A DNA stretch of 64,000 nucleotides from Desulfobulbus elongatus DSM 2908 (GTDB lineage Bacteria > Desulfobacterota > Desulfobulbia > Desulfobulbales > Desulfobulbaceae). This document shows, piece after piece, positions 33,832-42,822 of this stretch; the first letter of the stretch is position 1; each line of letters opens with the position of its first letter. The stretch lies in the NCBI RefSeq assembly GCF_000621145.1, contig NZ_JHZB01000004.1:1-64000 (forward strand), written 5' to 3'. The notes below the pieces were generated by a model. It was given only the letters and a program-made list of their open reading frames with translations. It searched no databases and was not told the origin of the DNA. A program made the translations under genes and the position numbers.

Positions 33832-34599
33832 TCACTGCCGGATCGTGATGGCGATGACGGTGATATTGTCGTGTCCGCCCGCCTCGTTGGCCAGAAGGAC
33901 GAGCCGCCCGACCAGTGCGCCGGGATCGGATGGATGCTGCCGGAGACCGGCGGCTATCGCCTCGTCGGGCACCATGCCGGTCAGGCCGTCGGTGCACAGC
34001 AGCAGCACGTCGCCGGGCGCCACGGTCACCGCCTGGATCGAGGGCTGGACCACGGCCTCGGCACCGATGGCGCGGGTAATCACATGCCGCTGGGGCGACT
34101 GCCTGGCCTGGGCCTCGGTCAGGGCGCCCTGCTCGCAGAGGGCGTGCACCAGGGAATGATCGCTGGTGATCCGGGTCAGGGCACCACGGTGCCAGCGGTA
34201 GATCCGGCTGTCGCCCACATGGGCCACCAGGGCCGAACAGGCGCCGAACCAGACCAGGGCCAGGGTGGTCGCCATGGTGGTGCCCAGGGCCAGCCGCTGT
34301 TCGTAGGTGTGGCGATTGGTCGCCGCGATGATGGCGGCGAGGCGGGAGTGCGACGGCTCCCGGTCGGAGGGTGGTGGCGGCGAGGCCGGCATCAATTGGC
34401 GGAGGCGGGTCAGGGCGGTGCGGCTGGCGACATCCCCGGCGTCGAGACCGCCAAGGCCGTCGGCCACCGCGAAGAGCCCGGTTTCGGGCGCAAGCAGGAG
34501 GGCGTCCTCGTTGTTGGGCCGGATTCGGCCGGGATCGGTCATACCGGCATACTCCGCCGCCATCCCGGCGAGATGACAGGTTCCGTGCATCAGAGACAT
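33832..34599 (-). CDS. PP2C-family serine/threonine phosphatase (last gene of curlin-like operon)
   Basis: The 255-residue protein carries the PP2C motifs: RPNNEDALLL, the metal-binding Asp-Gly in GLFAVADGLGGLDAG, VAHVGDSRIYRW, DVLLLCTDGLTGMV and GGHDNITVIAI. It would dephosphorylate targets of the PknB-like kinase two genes upstream. The N-terminal ~15 residues (MSLMHGTCHLAG) are not family sequence, so the start may be a little downstream. It is the last of ten consecutive minus-strand genes before a terminator. Confidence 0.93.
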   Translation of the reverse strand: MSLMHGTCHLAGMAAEYAGMTDPGRIRPNNEDALLLAPETGLFAVADGLGGLDAGDVASRTALTRLRQLMPASPPPPSDREPSHSRLAAIIAATNRHTYEQRLALGTTMATTLALVWFGACSALVAHVGDSRIYRWHRGALTRITSDHSLVHALCEQGALTEAQARQSPQRHVITRAIGAEAVVQPSIQAVTVAPGDVLLLCTDGLTGMVPDEAIAAGLRQHPSDPGALVGRLVLLANEAGGHDNITVIAITIRQ

Positions 34600-34648
34600 C
34601 GACCACCGTCCCGGGGAACAACGATCCGCGCAGCCACCGTGACCGCCG

Positions 34649-35212
34649 TCAGCGAACCGTGAATGCGTGCCGCGTGCTTCGTGTCTGCCCCTGGGCGCTG
34701 ACCTGCATGCTCACGGTGTATTGACCGGGTTTCGCCGACCCGGGCACGGCGAAACTCAGGGTGTTTTCCCAGGTGCCGTTTTCCTTTGTGCCCGATTCGT
34801 CCTTCAGGACCGTCAGGTTCTTCCCGCCCCTGCCCAGCGTGCTCTTTTCCCGGACCACCACCCCTTTTGCCGGGGCGCCGCTGATCGCGTACCGCAGGAT
34901 CAGGGTCACCTCCTCCCCTGTGTGGACCTCCGTCGGCACCAGGGCGGACCGTTCGATTTTCAGGGCCAACCCGCCAGCGGCGGGCGTGGAGGGACGCTGT
35001 CGACGCGGCGGCGTCCCGCCGGTGATTTTGCGCGTGGTCTGCCGGATCGAGCGGCCCATGTCGTCAAAAAAGGCTCCCAATGTGTCGAGCGGCCCTGCCT
35101 GGGCGACCGCGGAGCCGGTACCGGCCCCGGCGGGGAGCACCATGAAGGCGCAGACGGTGGTCAGGAGGAGACCGACGGCGGCCAGCAGCGTGGGAAGCAA
35201 TCTGTCAGGCAT
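34649..35212 (-). CDS. Membrane-anchored accessory protein of the curlin-like operon
   Basis: The 187-residue protein has an N-terminal signal anchor (about 5-32, LLPTLLAAVGLLLTTVCAFMVL) and a Ser/Pro/Thr-rich linker. A C-terminal beta-rich domain follows (about 90-185; ALVPTEVHTGEEVTLILRYAIS, GTWENTLSFAVPGSAKPGQYTVSMQVS) with the look of a small Ig-like or transthyretin-like fold. A TTG at 35233 could start slightly earlier; the ATG at 35212 lacks a strong ribosome site. It lies between the kinase and phosphatase genes. A periplasmic sensing or fibre-contact role is inference. Confidence 0.7.
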   Translation of the reverse strand: MPDRLLPTLLAAVGLLLTTVCAFMVLPAGAGTGSAVAQAGPLDTLGAFFDDMGRSIRQTTRKITGGTPPRRQRPSTPAAGGLALKIERSALVPTEVHTGEEVTLILRYAISGAPAKGVVVREKSTLGRGGKNLTVLKDESGTKENGTWENTLSFAVPGSAKPGQYTVSMQVSAQGQTRSTRHAFTVR

Positions 35213-35229
35213 GAGGGCAACGGTACGGC

Positions 35230-36663
35230 TCAATAGATTTTGCGGGTGCGGTCTTCAGTCACCTGCCACTCGCTGGCTTGGCCGGAAGCGGACGATTGGG
35301 CTGTGGATCCGGATTCGGCGCGGGCCGAGGACGGGGCCTCGGCGTTTTTCTGCTGCCGCGCCTGTTCGACGACCGCCAGGGCCGAACGTTCCTCCGGCGG
35401 CGGTGACGGGGCCTGATCGGCCGGAACGGCGGCGGCCGGGATGTCCGGCGCGGGAGCGACCGTCGTCTGCGGCACGGCCGCAGGGACGACAACCGGCTTC
35501 GTCGGAGCGAATTGCTTGAACAGAAGCAGGCTGGCCAGCACGAGCACCGCGAACGCGAACGCGAGGACCGCATACATCCCCTGTCGGGACACGGCTCTCG
35601 TGCCGAACGGTTGTCGTGACCGCCCCACGGCCGGATTGAGCACCGTTGCCCCGACGAGGTCCACGGGCGGCTCTTCCCCCGGAAGGGCCAGCACCGTCGG
35701 TTCCGCCTCCTGGACGGTATGCGCGGGCAGCCGGATCGCCGGGGCATCGTCGAGTCCGTCTAGGGCCGCCAGGAATCCGGCGGCATCCCCATACCGTTCG
35801 GCGGTCCGCTTGGCCAGGGCCGTGCCCAGAACCTGCCGCAACCGTTCCGGCAGATGGGCGGGAAGAGCGGTCATGGCGGGCGGCACCACCAGATGGCCGG
35901 AAAAGATCTCGGTCATGGTCCCGGTGAAGGGCGGCTGGCCGGCCAGCAGTTCGTAAAGAATGATCCCGACCGCGTACAGGTCCGTGGCCGGGCAGACCGG
36001 GCCAAAGGCCTGGGAATCGATCCGTTCGGGCGCCATGTAGGCCGGTGTCCCCGGTCCCTGCACGCCCAGCGAGGTGAGACGGGTCATGGCCCCGGGTTCG
36101 ATTCCGGCCCGGGCGATGCCGAAATCGGTCAGTTTAGCCTGAAAGCGGCCATCCGGCAGGAGGCGGAGGAGAATGTTCGAGGTCTTGATGTCGCGATGGA
36201 CGATGTCGTGCTCGTGGATGCAGGCCAGGGCGTGCAGGATCTGGCGGACGATGTCCAGGGCCGTGGCCAGCGGCAGACCGGCGGAACCGGAGGCGGCCAG
36301 CCGCGAGGCCAGGGTCTCGCCGTCGACGTACTCCATCACCAGATAAATGTGGCCGTTTTCCTCGACCGTGTCGTACAGGGTGACAATGTTGGGGTGGGTG
36401 CCGATGGCCGCCTGCAGGCGGCACTCGCGCTTGATCCGGGCCCGGACCTCCTCGTTGCCGCTCAATTCCGCCCGAATGGTCTTGACCGCCACCCGGCGCG
36501 CCAGCACCCGATCGGTCGCCAGGTAGACGTTACCCATGCCGCCCTCGCCCAGGGGCCGCAGCAGGCTGTACCGGCCGGCGATCAGGCCGCCGTCGTCGGC
36601 AACAACCGGCGGGCGGCTGTCGACGTTCGTATCGACCAGGGTCGGCGCATTCTGTGCCATCAT
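35230..36663 (-). CDS. PknB-like transmembrane serine/threonine protein kinase
   Basis: The 477-residue protein has a catalytic domain at about 28-295. It shows the glycine loop PLGEGGMGNVYLA, catalytic Lys in RRVAVKTI, HRDIKTSNILL and DFGIARAG. A proline-rich stretch and one transmembrane segment (about 360-385, YAVLAFAFAVLVLASLLLF) follow, then an Ala/Pro-rich periplasmic tail without PASTA repeats. It probably phosphorylates the FHA-domain partners encoded nearby. Its start overlaps the stop of the FHA-ABC gene (36660-36663), so expression is coupled. Confidence 0.94.
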   Translation of the reverse strand: MMAQNAPTLVDTNVDSRPPVVADDGGLIAGRYSLLRPLGEGGMGNVYLATDRVLARRVAVKTIRAELSGNEEVRARIKRECRLQAAIGTHPNIVTLYDTVEENGHIYLVMEYVDGETLASRLAASGSAGLPLATALDIVRQILHALACIHEHDIVHRDIKTSNILLRLLPDGRFQAKLTDFGIARAGIEPGAMTRLTSLGVQGPGTPAYMAPERIDSQAFGPVCPATDLYAVGIILYELLAGQPPFTGTMTEIFSGHLVVPPAMTALPAHLPERLRQVLGTALAKRTAERYGDAAGFLAALDGLDDAPAIRLPAHTVQEAEPTVLALPGEEPPVDLVGATVLNPAVGRSRQPFGTRAVSRQGMYAVLAFAFAVLVLASLLLFKQFAPTKPVVVPAAVPQTTVAPAPDIPAAAVPADQAPSPPPEERSALAVVEQARQQKNAEAPSSARAESGSTAQSSASGQASEWQVTEDRTRKIY

Positions 36664-39275
36664 CGAAAATCGCGGTATCGGAGTATGCCAGCGCAGCCAA
36701 GGAGCCAGAGAACGGATTGGGCCATGAGGGCCTGCGCGCCACTATAATAAACGGTCCTGCCGAAGTCAAAACCAATTACCTCGCGGACCAGGGCGGGAAT
36801 CCAGCGGACTCCGTCGCCTTCGAGCGACCCGAACAGGGCGGTGCATCCCATTTCCAGGCCCCAGCGGGCCGGCAGCAGATCGGCCGCCCAGCGCAGGCCG
36901 GGGGCCATGCGGCCGTAGAAATCGGGCCCCAAACCGCCGGACAAAAGCAGTTGCGGCAGCACCACGACAATGGCCAGCATCACCGAAAACCGGCCGCCGG
37001 TGGGATCGACGGCGCTGAGCAGCAGGCCGATGGTCACCGAACTCCAGGCCACGGCGACCATGACCAGCCAGACCGGCACGGGAGCCAGGTGCCGCAGGAC
37101 CGGATGCAGCCAGCAGAGGGCAACGAAGACCAGGCACTGTACTGCGGTCATGGCCAGGCAAAAGGGGAGTTTCGAACCGAGATACGGCATGATCCGCAGG
37201 TGCGACATCCGTTCCCGCCGGTAGATGGACCGCTCCGAGGAAATCTCCAGACAGGCGATCAGGGTGCCGGTGAACACGGCGGTCATGACGATCATCAACA
37301 GCACGCTCAGGGGCACGGGCAAATGGGCCACTCCTTCATGCCGCAGACCGTAGAGCAGATCGACGACCGGGCGGGGATCGTGGCTGCCGGCCGGCGACAG
37401 CAGTTCTTTCAGCAGCAGCGCCAGGGCCGGGCCGCCGCGCGACACCGTCGCCCCGATGGCCTCCTTGCGGTCGTGGACCGTCTGGTCCGCCACCACGCCG
37501 GGCATGGGCTGCGCCAGGGTCACCAGGGCCAGCACCGCCGGCACCAGCAGCAACAGCAACAGCCGCCGGCTCGCGCCGAGGCGGATGTGCAGGTGGCGGC
37601 GGGACAGGATCAGCCAGGAGCGGAACGATTCGGCCGGCGAAAGGTTGGGCCGCAGCCGGCGGCCGATGGCGGCGGCGCGCGCCCATTTGGATGTTGGTTG
37701 TTTTTCTCTGTCGTCACCGTCGGCAGCGGGCGGCGGCGTGCGCGCGGCCGGGGACAACCGCTGGACGATGTATCGGCGGTGGCAGGGAGAATCGCGAAAG
37801 GAGCGGGCGTAACGGTCGGCGATCTCCTCCTGGACACCGCCGCGCTCCCGCGCGGATGCCTGCGCCTGTTCTTCGCCGATGAGCAGGTCGAAGATCCGGG
37901 CCGACCGGTCCAGGGGCGTGCCGTTCCCGCCGAAAAAGGCGAGGGCCTCGCCGGGAGAGCCGAAAAACACCAGCCGCCCCTGGGCCAGCACCGCCACCTT
38001 GTCGAGCAGGTCCAGATTGGCCAGCACATGGGTGGTGACGACCACGGTGGTGCCGTTGTCGGCCATGCGGCGGAAGTGCCGCATCAGCCGCTCCTCGGTG
38101 CTGGGATCGAGCCCGGAGGTGGGTTCGTCGAGAAAGAGCAGGCTTGGCCGGACCAGCAGTTCAGCCCCGATGGAGACCCGCTTGCGCTGGCCGCCGCTCA
38201 ACCGGCGGATCGGGGTGCGGCGGACCTGCCCCAGTCCCAGGGTCTCGATGGCGCCGCCGACGATGTCGGCGCGCTGCTCGGGGGAAAGATCGGGGGAAAG
38301 CCGCAGGCGGGCGATGTAGTCGAGGCTGGCCTCGACGCTCAGTTCGGGATGGAGGATGTCGTCCTGGGGCACATAGCCGATGGCGTTGCGGAACATGGCC
38401 GCGGCGGTGTCCAGGTCGGTTTCGTCGAGAAGCACCCGCCCCTGTTCCGGCCGGACAGCGCCGCACAGGGTGGTGAGCAGGGTGGTCTTGCCGGCGCCCG
38501 AGGGACCGATGATGCCGACGAATTCTCCCGGCGCGATGGCCAGGGTGATATCGTCGAGCAGCAGCCGGGCGGTCCCGCCTGTGCCGGCCACGCTCCGGCA
38601 CAGGCCGATCCCTTCCAGCCGGAGCGCCTGGCCGCCTTCCCGCTGGCACACGGTCAGCGAGCCGTCGGCCGCGAGGTGCAGGCGGAACCGGGTCGAGCCG
38701 ATGACCACCGTGTCGGCGGACGCAAGCGTGGCGCTCCGCACGGCCCTGCCGTTCACCCAGGTGCCGTTGAGGCTGTGGTTGTCGAGCAGGCGGAGCGCGC
38801 CGCCCTCGTTGACCAGGATGGCGTGCCGCCCGCTCACCGTCGGATCGACGGGCAGGGGCAGGTCGCTGTCCGGGTCGCGGCCGATCAGCCACTGACTTTG
38901 CGCGGCCAGGGTGAAGGAGCGCACCTCCCGGCTGCTGTGGCGCTGAAAGCGCAGATGGGGCGCCGCCATGCCCAGGCCGATCAGATCGCCGTCCCGCAAC
39001 GGCACGAAACCGTCGATCCGGCGGCCGTTGACGAAAACGCCGTTGGTCGAATTGAGGTCTTCCAACCGGAAGGCCGCGCCCTCGGTGACGATCCGGAGAT
39101 GGCGGCGCGACACCGTGGCCCCGGCCACCACCGCCTCGCAGCAGGAACCGTCCCGGCCGACGGCCGCGCCGCCCGCGTCGATCCGGTATTCCCGGTGGGC
39201 GAAACCGGTGGCCAGCGCCACCAGAAAGGCGACTCCCTCTTCAGGGCCGGCGGCGGGGACGGGCGGGGCGGCCAT
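36660..39275 (-). CDS. Double-FHA ABC transporter (ATPase fused to permease)
   Basis: This is an 871-residue half-transporter like mycobacterial Rv1747. Two N-terminal FHA domains (about 35-105, GRDGSCCEAVVAGATVSRRH, and about 125-200, GRDPDSDLPLP, with NSTNGVFVNG and HSLNGTWVNG) would bind phosphothreonine. An ABCG-type ATPase has Walker A GPSGAGKTTLL, signature LSGGQRKRVSIG and Walker B LLFLDEPTSGLDP. A C-terminal ABC2 permease has about six membrane segments. FHA domains reading kinase marks imply phospho-control of export. The ATG at 39275 is uncertain; a TTG lies further upstream. It overlaps the kinase gene by 4 bp. Confidence 0.92.
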   Translation of the reverse strand: MAAPPVPAAGPEEGVAFLVALATGFAHREYRIDAGGAAVGRDGSCCEAVVAGATVSRRHLRIVTEGAAFRLEDLNSTNGVFVNGRRIDGFVPLRDGDLIGLGMAAPHLRFQRHSSREVRSFTLAAQSQWLIGRDPDSDLPLPVDPTVSGRHAILVNEGGALRLLDNHSLNGTWVNGRAVRSATLASADTVVIGSTRFRLHLAADGSLTVCQREGGQALRLEGIGLCRSVAGTGGTARLLLDDITLAIAPGEFVGIIGPSGAGKTTLLTTLCGAVRPEQGRVLLDETDLDTAAAMFRNAIGYVPQDDILHPELSVEASLDYIARLRLSPDLSPEQRADIVGGAIETLGLGQVRRTPIRRLSGGQRKRVSIGAELLVRPSLLFLDEPTSGLDPSTEERLMRHFRRMADNGTTVVVTTHVLANLDLLDKVAVLAQGRLVFFGSPGEALAFFGGNGTPLDRSARIFDLLIGEEQAQASARERGGVQEEIADRYARSFRDSPCHRRYIVQRLSPAARTPPPAADGDDREKQPTSKWARAAAIGRRLRPNLSPAESFRSWLILSRRHLHIRLGASRRLLLLLLVPAVLALVTLAQPMPGVVADQTVHDRKEAIGATVSRGGPALALLLKELLSPAGSHDPRPVVDLLYGLRHEGVAHLPVPLSVLLMIVMTAVFTGTLIACLEISSERSIYRRERMSHLRIMPYLGSKLPFCLAMTAVQCLVFVALCWLHPVLRHLAPVPVWLVMVAVAWSSVTIGLLLSAVDPTGGRFSVMLAIVVVLPQLLLSGGLGPDFYGRMAPGLRWAADLLPARWGLEMGCTALFGSLEGDGVRWIPALVREVIGFDFGRTVYYSGAQALMAQSVLWLLGCAGILRYRDFR

Positions 39276-39390
39276 GGGCGCTCGGCGGCATCGGCAAAAC
39301 GCGGCAGCCCCCGGCCGCCTGAGAGGCGGGGAGGCTGCACGGGGTGAGGGGTCGGTGGCCGGGAGAACCGGCAATCGACATCACACCAGC

Positions 39391-40548
39391 TCAGTTCTTC
39401 GTTCCGGACGGGGCGGTGCCCACCGGCGCGAAGGGATTTTTCAGATAGAGCTCCTCATCCTTGCCCAGGGCGGGAATGGCCTTGTCGATCCGGGTCTGGG
39501 CCTCGAGAATGCGGGGAAAGGTCGGCGGCTCGATGGCCTCGAAGGAAGAGGAGTCATAGTACATGACGCCGCTGCCGGTCGGATACTCCACCCCCACCTT
39601 GACGTTGTGCCGGCCGCCGTCCACCGGAATGTAGGAGCGGAAGGTGAGCACGTAGTCGTTCTGCATGACGTGCTGGATATCCTCGATGCTGCGGGTGAGG
39701 GTATCGTGGCTGCTGCCCATGGGATAGTATTTGCCGAAGGAATTCTTTACCAAGGCCTGGAGATTGCGCTGGTCCCGGCCCTCGGTTCCGGTGAAGCCCA
39801 GGGCATAGATCGGGGTCGGGATCGTCAGGCCGGAGATCCGGGTCATCAGGTCGGAGCGGCTGATGGCGCTGTCGTCGTCCCGGCCGCTGCCGAGGACGAC
39901 GATCGAGGTGGAAACGGCATACCCGACCTCGCTCGACGAATCGCCGCCCATGGCGCTGGCCGCCATCTGCATGGCGGCGGCAATGCCGTCGTACAGGCGG
40001 GTCTTGTCGGCGCGCGGTTGCAGGTCGGCCAGCCGGCGGCCGAGGCTCGAGGGTTCGCGGTCAAAACCGGAGAGCACCGTAAAGCCCTCGCCGCTGTTAT
40101 CCAGGGCGAGCAGGGCCACCTGGTCCTGGGGCCGCTTGGCGTCGATGAAGCGGGCCGCGGCCCGGACCATGGCCTCGAAATCGGCGCCCTTCAGCATCTT
40201 GTTGGTATCGAGCACCAGAATGGAGCGGGTCGCCTCCTCCCGGCCGCGCAGGGGCTGAATCACATACTGCTTCTTGCGGGGATCGTAGGCCCTGCCTTCC
40301 ACCATCATGCCGATGTTGAGCACATTGAGGTTGACCAGGGGATTCATCTCCTGGTCAAAGGTGCGCATGTAGACGTGGACAAAGGGGTACAACCCCGATT
40401 CAACACGGAAAATTTTCAACCCATACCCCTGGGGACTGACCGATCCAGGGGCGGCATGGCCGATATTGGCCGCCAGCACCGCGATGAGGACCAGGGCCAG
40501 GATGATCAACTCCTCGGCCACCGGCCGCAATCTGTTCCACCATTTCAT
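39391..40548 (-). CDS. Exported von Willebrand A-like protein
   Basis: The 385-residue protein starts with a signal anchor (AEELIILALVLIAVLAANIGHA). A VWA-like domain (about 105-300) follows: a beta-alpha layout with ILVLDTNKMLKG at the first metal site, ADFEAMVRAAARFID, STSIVVLGSGRDDDSA and TPIYALGFTGTEGRD. The canonical DxSxS metal site reads DTNKM, so metal binding may be weak. A C-terminal beta-rich region ends the chain. In adhesion and fibre systems VWA proteins bind subunits. A trans-periplasmic partner of the CsgG-like pore is plausible from the operon but not shown. Confidence 0.8.
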   Translation of the reverse strand: MKWWNRLRPVAEELIILALVLIAVLAANIGHAAPGSVSPQGYGLKIFRVESGLYPFVHVYMRTFDQEMNPLVNLNVLNIGMMVEGRAYDPRKKQYVIQPLRGREEATRSILVLDTNKMLKGADFEAMVRAAARFIDAKRPQDQVALLALDNSGEGFTVLSGFDREPSSLGRRLADLQPRADKTRLYDGIAAAMQMAASAMGGDSSSEVGYAVSTSIVVLGSGRDDDSAISRSDLMTRISGLTIPTPIYALGFTGTEGRDQRNLQALVKNSFGKYYPMGSSHDTLTRSIEDIQHVMQNDYVLTFRSYIPVDGGRHNVKVGVEYPTGSGVMYYDSSSFEAIEPPTFPRILEAQTRIDKAIPALGKDEELYLKNPFAPVGTAPSGTKN

Positions 40549-40590
40549 ATCCGCTTCCTTCCTGTTTATTGTCCGGATTTGTGTTCGTCT

Positions 40591-40998
40591 TTACATCTGC
40601 TGAAAGGGTTTGCCAAGCTTGTCGACGCCCTTGCCGCCCACGCCCTTGCCCGAACTGTAGACGAGCTTGGCCGCGCCGGTGGCGGTGTCGAGGACAAAGG
40701 CGCCGTAGGCGCCGCCCGCCGCCCAGGTGGCGATCTGATAGCGGCCGGCGGCGCTGCCCGCGGGCAGGCTGAAGCCGCCGCTGCCGGCGCCGCTCCCGGC
40801 GACACTGCCGGCAAAACCGCCGGGGCCGCCAAGGGACTGGGCAGGCAGGACCGGCTCTTCCTTCGGCTCGGGGACCGGTATCGCCAGGACGGGTTTGTCC
40901 TGGCTATGGACCGCTCCCAGCAGCAGGCCGGTCAGCATGGCGGCCAGACCGCCGATCGCCAGTCCCCTGGCGAGATTATTCATCCATCCGTCGCTCAT
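40591..40998 (-). CDS. Small exported Gly/Ser/Ala-rich protein
   Basis: The 135-residue protein has an N-terminal hydrophobic segment (ARGLAIGGLAAMLTGLLLGAV), a Pro/Glu-rich stretch and a Gly/Ser/Ala-rich region (GGPGGFAGSVAGSGAGSGG). A short C-terminal domain follows (GRYQIATWAAGGAYGAFVLD). The start at 40998 has GGAGG 10 nt upstream and lies inside the end of the CsgG-like gene, so it is translationally coupled. The function is unknown; its place between the pore gene and the VWA gene suggests a periplasmic chaperone or anchor. Confidence 0.65.
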   Translation of the reverse strand: MSDGWMNNLARGLAIGGLAAMLTGLLLGAVHSQDKPVLAIPVPEPKEEPVLPAQSLGGPGGFAGSVAGSGAGSGGFSLPAGSAAGRYQIATWAAGGAYGAFVLDTATGAAKLVYSSGKGVGGKGVDKLGKPFQQM

Positions 40999-42448
40999 TG
41001 ATCAGCGCCTCCGCCGCGGATTTTGTTCCCAGAATCGATTCGGTCCGCACCACCTGGGCCACATCGCCATGGTCGTTCCTCTGCCCGGCCGGTCCGGCGG
41101 CCGTGGCGTTGGCCGGCGCGGCCTGGCTGTCGCGCTGACTGCCGCGCGCCACCGCCGCCGGACCGTTCGCGGCCTTTTCCGTCGGCTTTTCCTTTTTCGG
41201 CGCCGGTTTTTCTTCCTGCCGCTGGTTGGCCATCTTGGCCGGGGCGGCGGCCTGGGCCGCTTCAGCCCTGGTTTCCTTCTTTTTCGCCGGCGCGGCCGCC
41301 ACCCGTTCCACCGGCGGCGCTCCTTCCAGCGCTCGGGCCAGCAGTTCGCGGCGATAGGCCACCTGGTCCATGTTGTCGCCGAGCGAACTCCACAGCTCGA
41401 CATACAGCTCGGTATCGGTCGCGTTGCGGGCGCCGGGCTTGAAGCTGGCCAGCGCCGCCTGGGTGCGGCCGTCCACCCGGCCGGTGACCGGCACGTTGTA
41501 GCCCTTGAGATAGAGGCAGGTCTGCATCTCGCCGACCTTGTCGGTCTGGCTCAGGTTGCGGAAATCCTGGCGGATCTTGTCCATCACCACCGGATCGGGC
41601 TTCATCTCAGGAATCAGCTTCCAGTAGGGCAGATAGAGGTATTTGCCCACGACCTGGAGGACGCTGGTCTGCACCAGCAGCCGGATGGCCGCGTGCCGTC
41701 CCTGGATTTTCTTGACCGTGCCCTTGAGGCCGAAACTCGGCCCGAAGATGGTGAAGCCCAGTTCCTTGTCCGCCGACGCCTTGTAGACGTTGATCGTGTT
41801 GACGGTCTGCATCCGGGCCACGCCGGCCATGGTCTGGAAATCGAGCAGGTTGAAGTCCAGGGTGATCCGAGCCAGGCTGTCCTTGTCTTCCTGGTTGTAA
41901 TCGAGCGAGATGATGTCGCCCGGCACCCAGGACTGGTTGACGTTGAAGGGCTTGGTGGTGACCCCGAAATCGGTGTTGCTGCCCCGGGTTTCCAGGCCGC
42001 GGTCAAACTCGGTGATGCCGCCGGACAGGACGATGTCCGGAATGAGTTTTCCCTGGAAATTGGAGTAGCCGGTGACCATCTGGTTGTTGATGAACACCGG
42101 ACTGTAGGGGATGTAGACCACGTTGCCGCCGATGGCGTTGAGGGCGCTCTTGGTCATCTCGGTGATGTCGCGCGGAATCTCGCCGTAGCCGAAGGTGGAG
42201 AGCCCGGTGAAGTCGGTGATGTCCTTGCTCTGGATCAGCACCCTCTTGCCGTAGATCTGGGTCATCTTGCCCAGATCGGCCAGGGGTTGGTCGAAACTGA
42301 TCTCCTTGACCACCGGCATGTCCTCGTGGAGCTCGACATCCACCTCGCGGGGGTCGATCTTGGCGCAGGCGCTCAGGCTCAGGACGGCCAGCGCCAGCAG
42401 CGGGACCGTCCCTCTGCGGAGCCGGCGTGTGTTGTGTGCATCGGGCAT
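40976..42448 (-). CDS. CsgG-like outer-membrane lipoprotein with peptidoglycan-binding-like C-terminus
   Basis: The 490-residue protein starts with a lipoprotein signal peptide (LLALAVLSLSAC; lipobox LSAC). A CsgG-like region (about 45-300) follows: DIVLSGGITEFDRG, ARITLDFNLLDFQTMAGVARMQ and HAAIRLLVQTSVLQVVGKY line up with the pore-forming lipoprotein of curli secretion. Next is a PG_binding_1-like repeat (about 320-360; MQTCLYLKGYNVPVTGRVDG, RTQAALASF), then an Ala/Lys/Glu-rich tail. CsgG forms the outer-membrane channel for curlin subunits; here the channel may be anchored to the wall. It is 20 bp downstream of the small secreted-protein gene. Confidence 0.82.
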   Translation of the reverse strand: MPDAHNTRRLRRGTVPLLALAVLSLSACAKIDPREVDVELHEDMPVVKEISFDQPLADLGKMTQIYGKRVLIQSKDITDFTGLSTFGYGEIPRDITEMTKSALNAIGGNVVYIPYSPVFINNQMVTGYSNFQGKLIPDIVLSGGITEFDRGLETRGSNTDFGVTTKPFNVNQSWVPGDIISLDYNQEDKDSLARITLDFNLLDFQTMAGVARMQTVNTINVYKASADKELGFTIFGPSFGLKGTVKKIQGRHAAIRLLVQTSVLQVVGKYLYLPYWKLIPEMKPDPVVMDKIRQDFRNLSQTDKVGEMQTCLYLKGYNVPVTGRVDGRTQAALASFKPGARNATDTELYVELWSSLGDNMDQVAYRRELLARALEGAPPVERVAAAPAKKKETRAEAAQAAAPAKMANQRQEEKPAPKKEKPTEKAANGPAAVARGSQRDSQAAPANATAAGPAGQRNDHGDVAQVVRTESILGTKSAAEALINERRMDE

Positions 42449-42468
42449 GTTCGTTCCTCGGCAGTCTT

Positions 42469-42798
42469 TTACTTGGCAATGACGGTCTTATCGCCCTTGG
42501 AGTCGTCGATGATGATGATGTCGCCGTTGATCTGCGCCCCCGCGTCCAGGATGACGCTGTTGAGCGAGCCGCCGTCGGAGAGGACGACGTCGCCGGAGCC
42601 CGAGCGGGCCTTGCTCCGGGCCCGCTGGGCGAGGTAGGAGAAGTTCTTGTTCGAACTGCCGAGATCGCCGTACTGGAGGCTGCTTTCATCGGCCTCGATG
42701 CCGTCGTCGAAATCGTCGGCGCGACAGGAGGTCGCCGTGCCGCCCCATCCTCCCGCCAGCAGCGCCGCCAGCACCAGAGCCACCGTGATCGTTCGCAT
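42469..42798 (-). CDS. Small exported protein next to the curlin-like genes
   Basis: The 109-residue protein has a signal peptide (VALVLAALLAGGWGGTATS), a polar middle (FDDGIEADESSLQYGDLGSSNK) and a beta-rich C-terminal part (GGSLNSVILDAGAQINGDIIIIDDSKGD). Repeating 'N-x-V-I' and 'N-G-D-I' patterns resemble the strand turns of the neighbouring repeat proteins. It may be a nucleator or minor subunit; this is inference. It lies between curlin-like gene 2 and the CsgG-like gene, with gaps of 24 and 20 bp. Confidence 0.7.
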   Translation of the reverse strand: MRTITVALVLAALLAGGWGGTATSCRADDFDDGIEADESSLQYGDLGSSNKNFSYLAQRARSKARSGSGDVVLSDGGSLNSVILDAGAQINGDIIIIDDSKGDKTVIAK

Positions 42799-42822
42799 CG
42801 TCCTTCTCCTCCCCCTTGGTTT

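Noticed and set aside
36654-39347. Open frame of 897 codons on the plus strand
   Set aside because: It is antisense to the double-FHA ABC transporter, whose motifs are unmistakable; composition (Gln/His/Gly/Arg-rich) is not protein-like.
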